Positions 20,071 through 21,062 of a DNA stretch of 21,062 nt are shown here, piece by piece. The stretch is from an uncultured Acetatifactor sp. (GTDB lineage: Bacteria; Bacillota; Clostridia; Lachnospirales; Lachnospiraceae): NCBI GenBank assembly GCA_910587755.1, contig CAJUNZ010000052.1, positions 1 to 21,062 on the forward strand, read 5' to 3'. The position numbers and the translations under genes were made by a program. Each line of letters begins with the position of its first letter. Position 1 is the stretch's first letter. The notes beneath the pieces are model-generated. The model did no database searches. It saw only the letters and a list, made by a program, of their open reading frames with translations, and had not been told where the DNA came from.

Positions 20071-21062
20071 TTACAGACCTGCCGCCTCGGATACAATCTT
20101 CTTCAGCGCTGCCAGTGCCTCGTCAGGAAGCTTGTCATAGCCTTCCTTCTTGGTGGCAAAGCCTTCCACAGCGTCAACACGGTTCTGCATTGCGCCCTGA
20201 AGTGCCTTCACATACTCTGCATCGCCCAGGTTGGGAGTAAATCCTTCCCAATCCATGATCTCGATATCCTCGAAAGGTCCCCACTGAGTGAAGGTTGCCC
20301 TCTTCTCCACAATGGCCTCAAGGATGCCAAGGGTATCGGCAGGTTTCACCTTCTTGCCCATAAAGTCGCCGGTGTTGATAATATAGCAGTCTACATTCTT
20401 CTCATCAACCAGCTTCTTGAACTTCTCGTAGTCGTTCACCAGAGGATATGTCCTGAACGGATTCGCATAAGGCACAATGCGGAGTGCGTTCATGTCGGTG
20501 CCCGCTGCCACACGCTCTGCGGTGGAAGTCTTGGTAGCCAGGGTAGCGCCCATAACGGATGCCAGAGCAGCGCCCTTCAGCTTCACCACGGGAGGAATGG
20601 TGGGATCCTTCATAATCCAGAAAATAGCATTTACAGGAGCGTCAATCTTGTCCACACGGTTAGGAGACCAGAGCTTGGACTTGATGGCGCGGCCGTTGCC
20701 GTTCCTGATGTCCTCTGTTACCAGCTGCACTTTGCCGTCCTCGTCCAGAGTAGCGGAGCAGTTCTGAGCGGTCAGCAGGTACTGATTGTCCGCACAGCCC
20801 GTAGGATAGTCTGCGGTCTTGTCAAAGTAGGTGGGCTCCAGCGCCACGGATGCACAGGTATCGGTATTGATGATGAATGCATCGTCGTGAAGAACCTTGA
20901 TCTCATACTTGCCGTCATGCTTTGCATGGGTCAGAGTGGACTTGCCGGATCCGGACAGACCGTACACGGATGCAACGAACTTGCTTCCGTCAGCAAGCAG
21001 ATACTCCTTCTGTCCGCCGTGGCAGGATGCATAGCCGTTCCTGTTGGCCAGTGCCCATGCCA
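20071..21062 (-). CDS. pckA: Phosphoenolpyruvate carboxykinase (ATP), 5' end outside window
   Basis: Interconverts oxaloacetate and PEP with ATP/ADP; in fermentative Clostridia it may also fix CO2 toward oxaloacetate. The last ~330 codons are visible and the frame is open to the window edge. Marks: NGYASCHGG (likely the Mn-binding His region), the P-loop GLSGSGKSTLTH, the kinase-2 aspartates in LHDDAFIIN, an arginine in SKLWSPNRVDKIDAP, and ATLATKTSTAERVAAG at the conserved late block. The motifs diverge from the common bacterial forms (GLSGTGKTTLS, GDDEHGW), which points to a divergent branch of the family seen in Lachnospiraceae-type genomes, rather than an inactive copy, since the key Lys, Thr/Ser and Asp remain. 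It ends 17 nt before a strong terminator. The start and promoter are outside the window. Confidence 0.88.
   Translation of the reverse strand, partial: AWALANRNGYASCHGGQKEYLLADGSKFVASVYGLSGSGKSTLTHAKHDGKYEIKVLHDDAFIINTDTCASVALEPTYFDKTADYPTGCADNQYLLTAQNCSATLDEDGKVQLVTEDIRNGNGRAIKSKLWSPNRVDKIDAPVNAIFWIMKDPTIPPVVKLKGAALASVMGATLATKTSTAERVAAGTDMNALRIVPYANPFRTYPLVNDYEKFKKLVDEKNVDCYIINTGDFMGKKVKPADTLGILEAIVEKRATFTQWGPFEDIEIMDWEGFTPNLGDAEYVKALQGAMQNRVDAVEGFATKKEGYDKLPDEALAALKKIVSEAAGL

Noticed and set aside
1..21062. Defence island, prophage, insertion sequence or toxin-antitoxin genes
   Set aside because: No transposase, integrase, nuclease, toxin-like small gene pair or tRNA-flanked boundary was found; base composition looks even apart from AT-rich promoter regions.

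Overview
The window looks like ordinary chromosome of a GC-rich (mid-50s %) member of the Clostridia, most likely a Lachnospiraceae-type gut Firmicute. Reasons: Gram-positive promoters (TTGACA/TATAAT-like), strong GGAG-type ribosome sites, a SpoIID/LytB-domain protein, YfhO, a GHKL (AgrC-type) histidine kinase, an unusual PckA and a Firmicutes-style 6S RNA. It holds 16 protein genes (the first and last are cut by the window edges) and one RNA gene. No insertion sequence, prophage, CRISPR array, tRNA or rRNA was seen.

Left part (1-5.9 kb): the 3' part of a GHKL histidine kinase and queH (queuosine synthesis) read rightward. They converge on a leftward group: an L-cysteine desulfidase (CyuA family), a small tandem-ACT protein 3 nt behind it, and an AI-2E-family permease. 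Upstream lies a separate leftward ArsR-like regulator whose near-consensus promoter is preceded by four tandem 8-bp repeats.

Middle (6-9 kb): a Mn-type superoxide dismutase with a Fur/PerR-like box over its -10 element and a clear terminator; then a split chromate-transporter pair with a divergent LysR regulator. The promoters of the last two overlap and share a TCATA-N11-TATGA operator in the classical LysR position.

Right-middle (8.9-17 kb): a leftward three-gene group (HDOD protein with a degenerate EAL domain, xylulokinase, fused MFS/spermidine-synthase-like protein), then a leftward envelope group in transcription order SpoIID/LytB protein, YihY/BrkB membrane protein, YfhO membrane protein.

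Right end (19-21 kb): a 6S RNA gene with its own promoter, closing stem and terminator, lying where a naive N-terminal extension of the SpoIID gene would fall; a divergent small lipoprotein gene with strong expression signals; and the 3' part of a divergent PEP carboxykinase gene, separated from the lipoprotein gene by two back-to-back hairpin terminators.

I found no convincing new multi-gene system. The most useful observations are the 6S RNA and corrected gene start, the divergent LysR operator, the 8-bp repeat array at the ArsR-like gene, the cysteine desulfidase/ACT pair, the HDOD-xylB-aminopropyltransferase-like operon, and the aberrant C-terminal tail of the histidine kinase.
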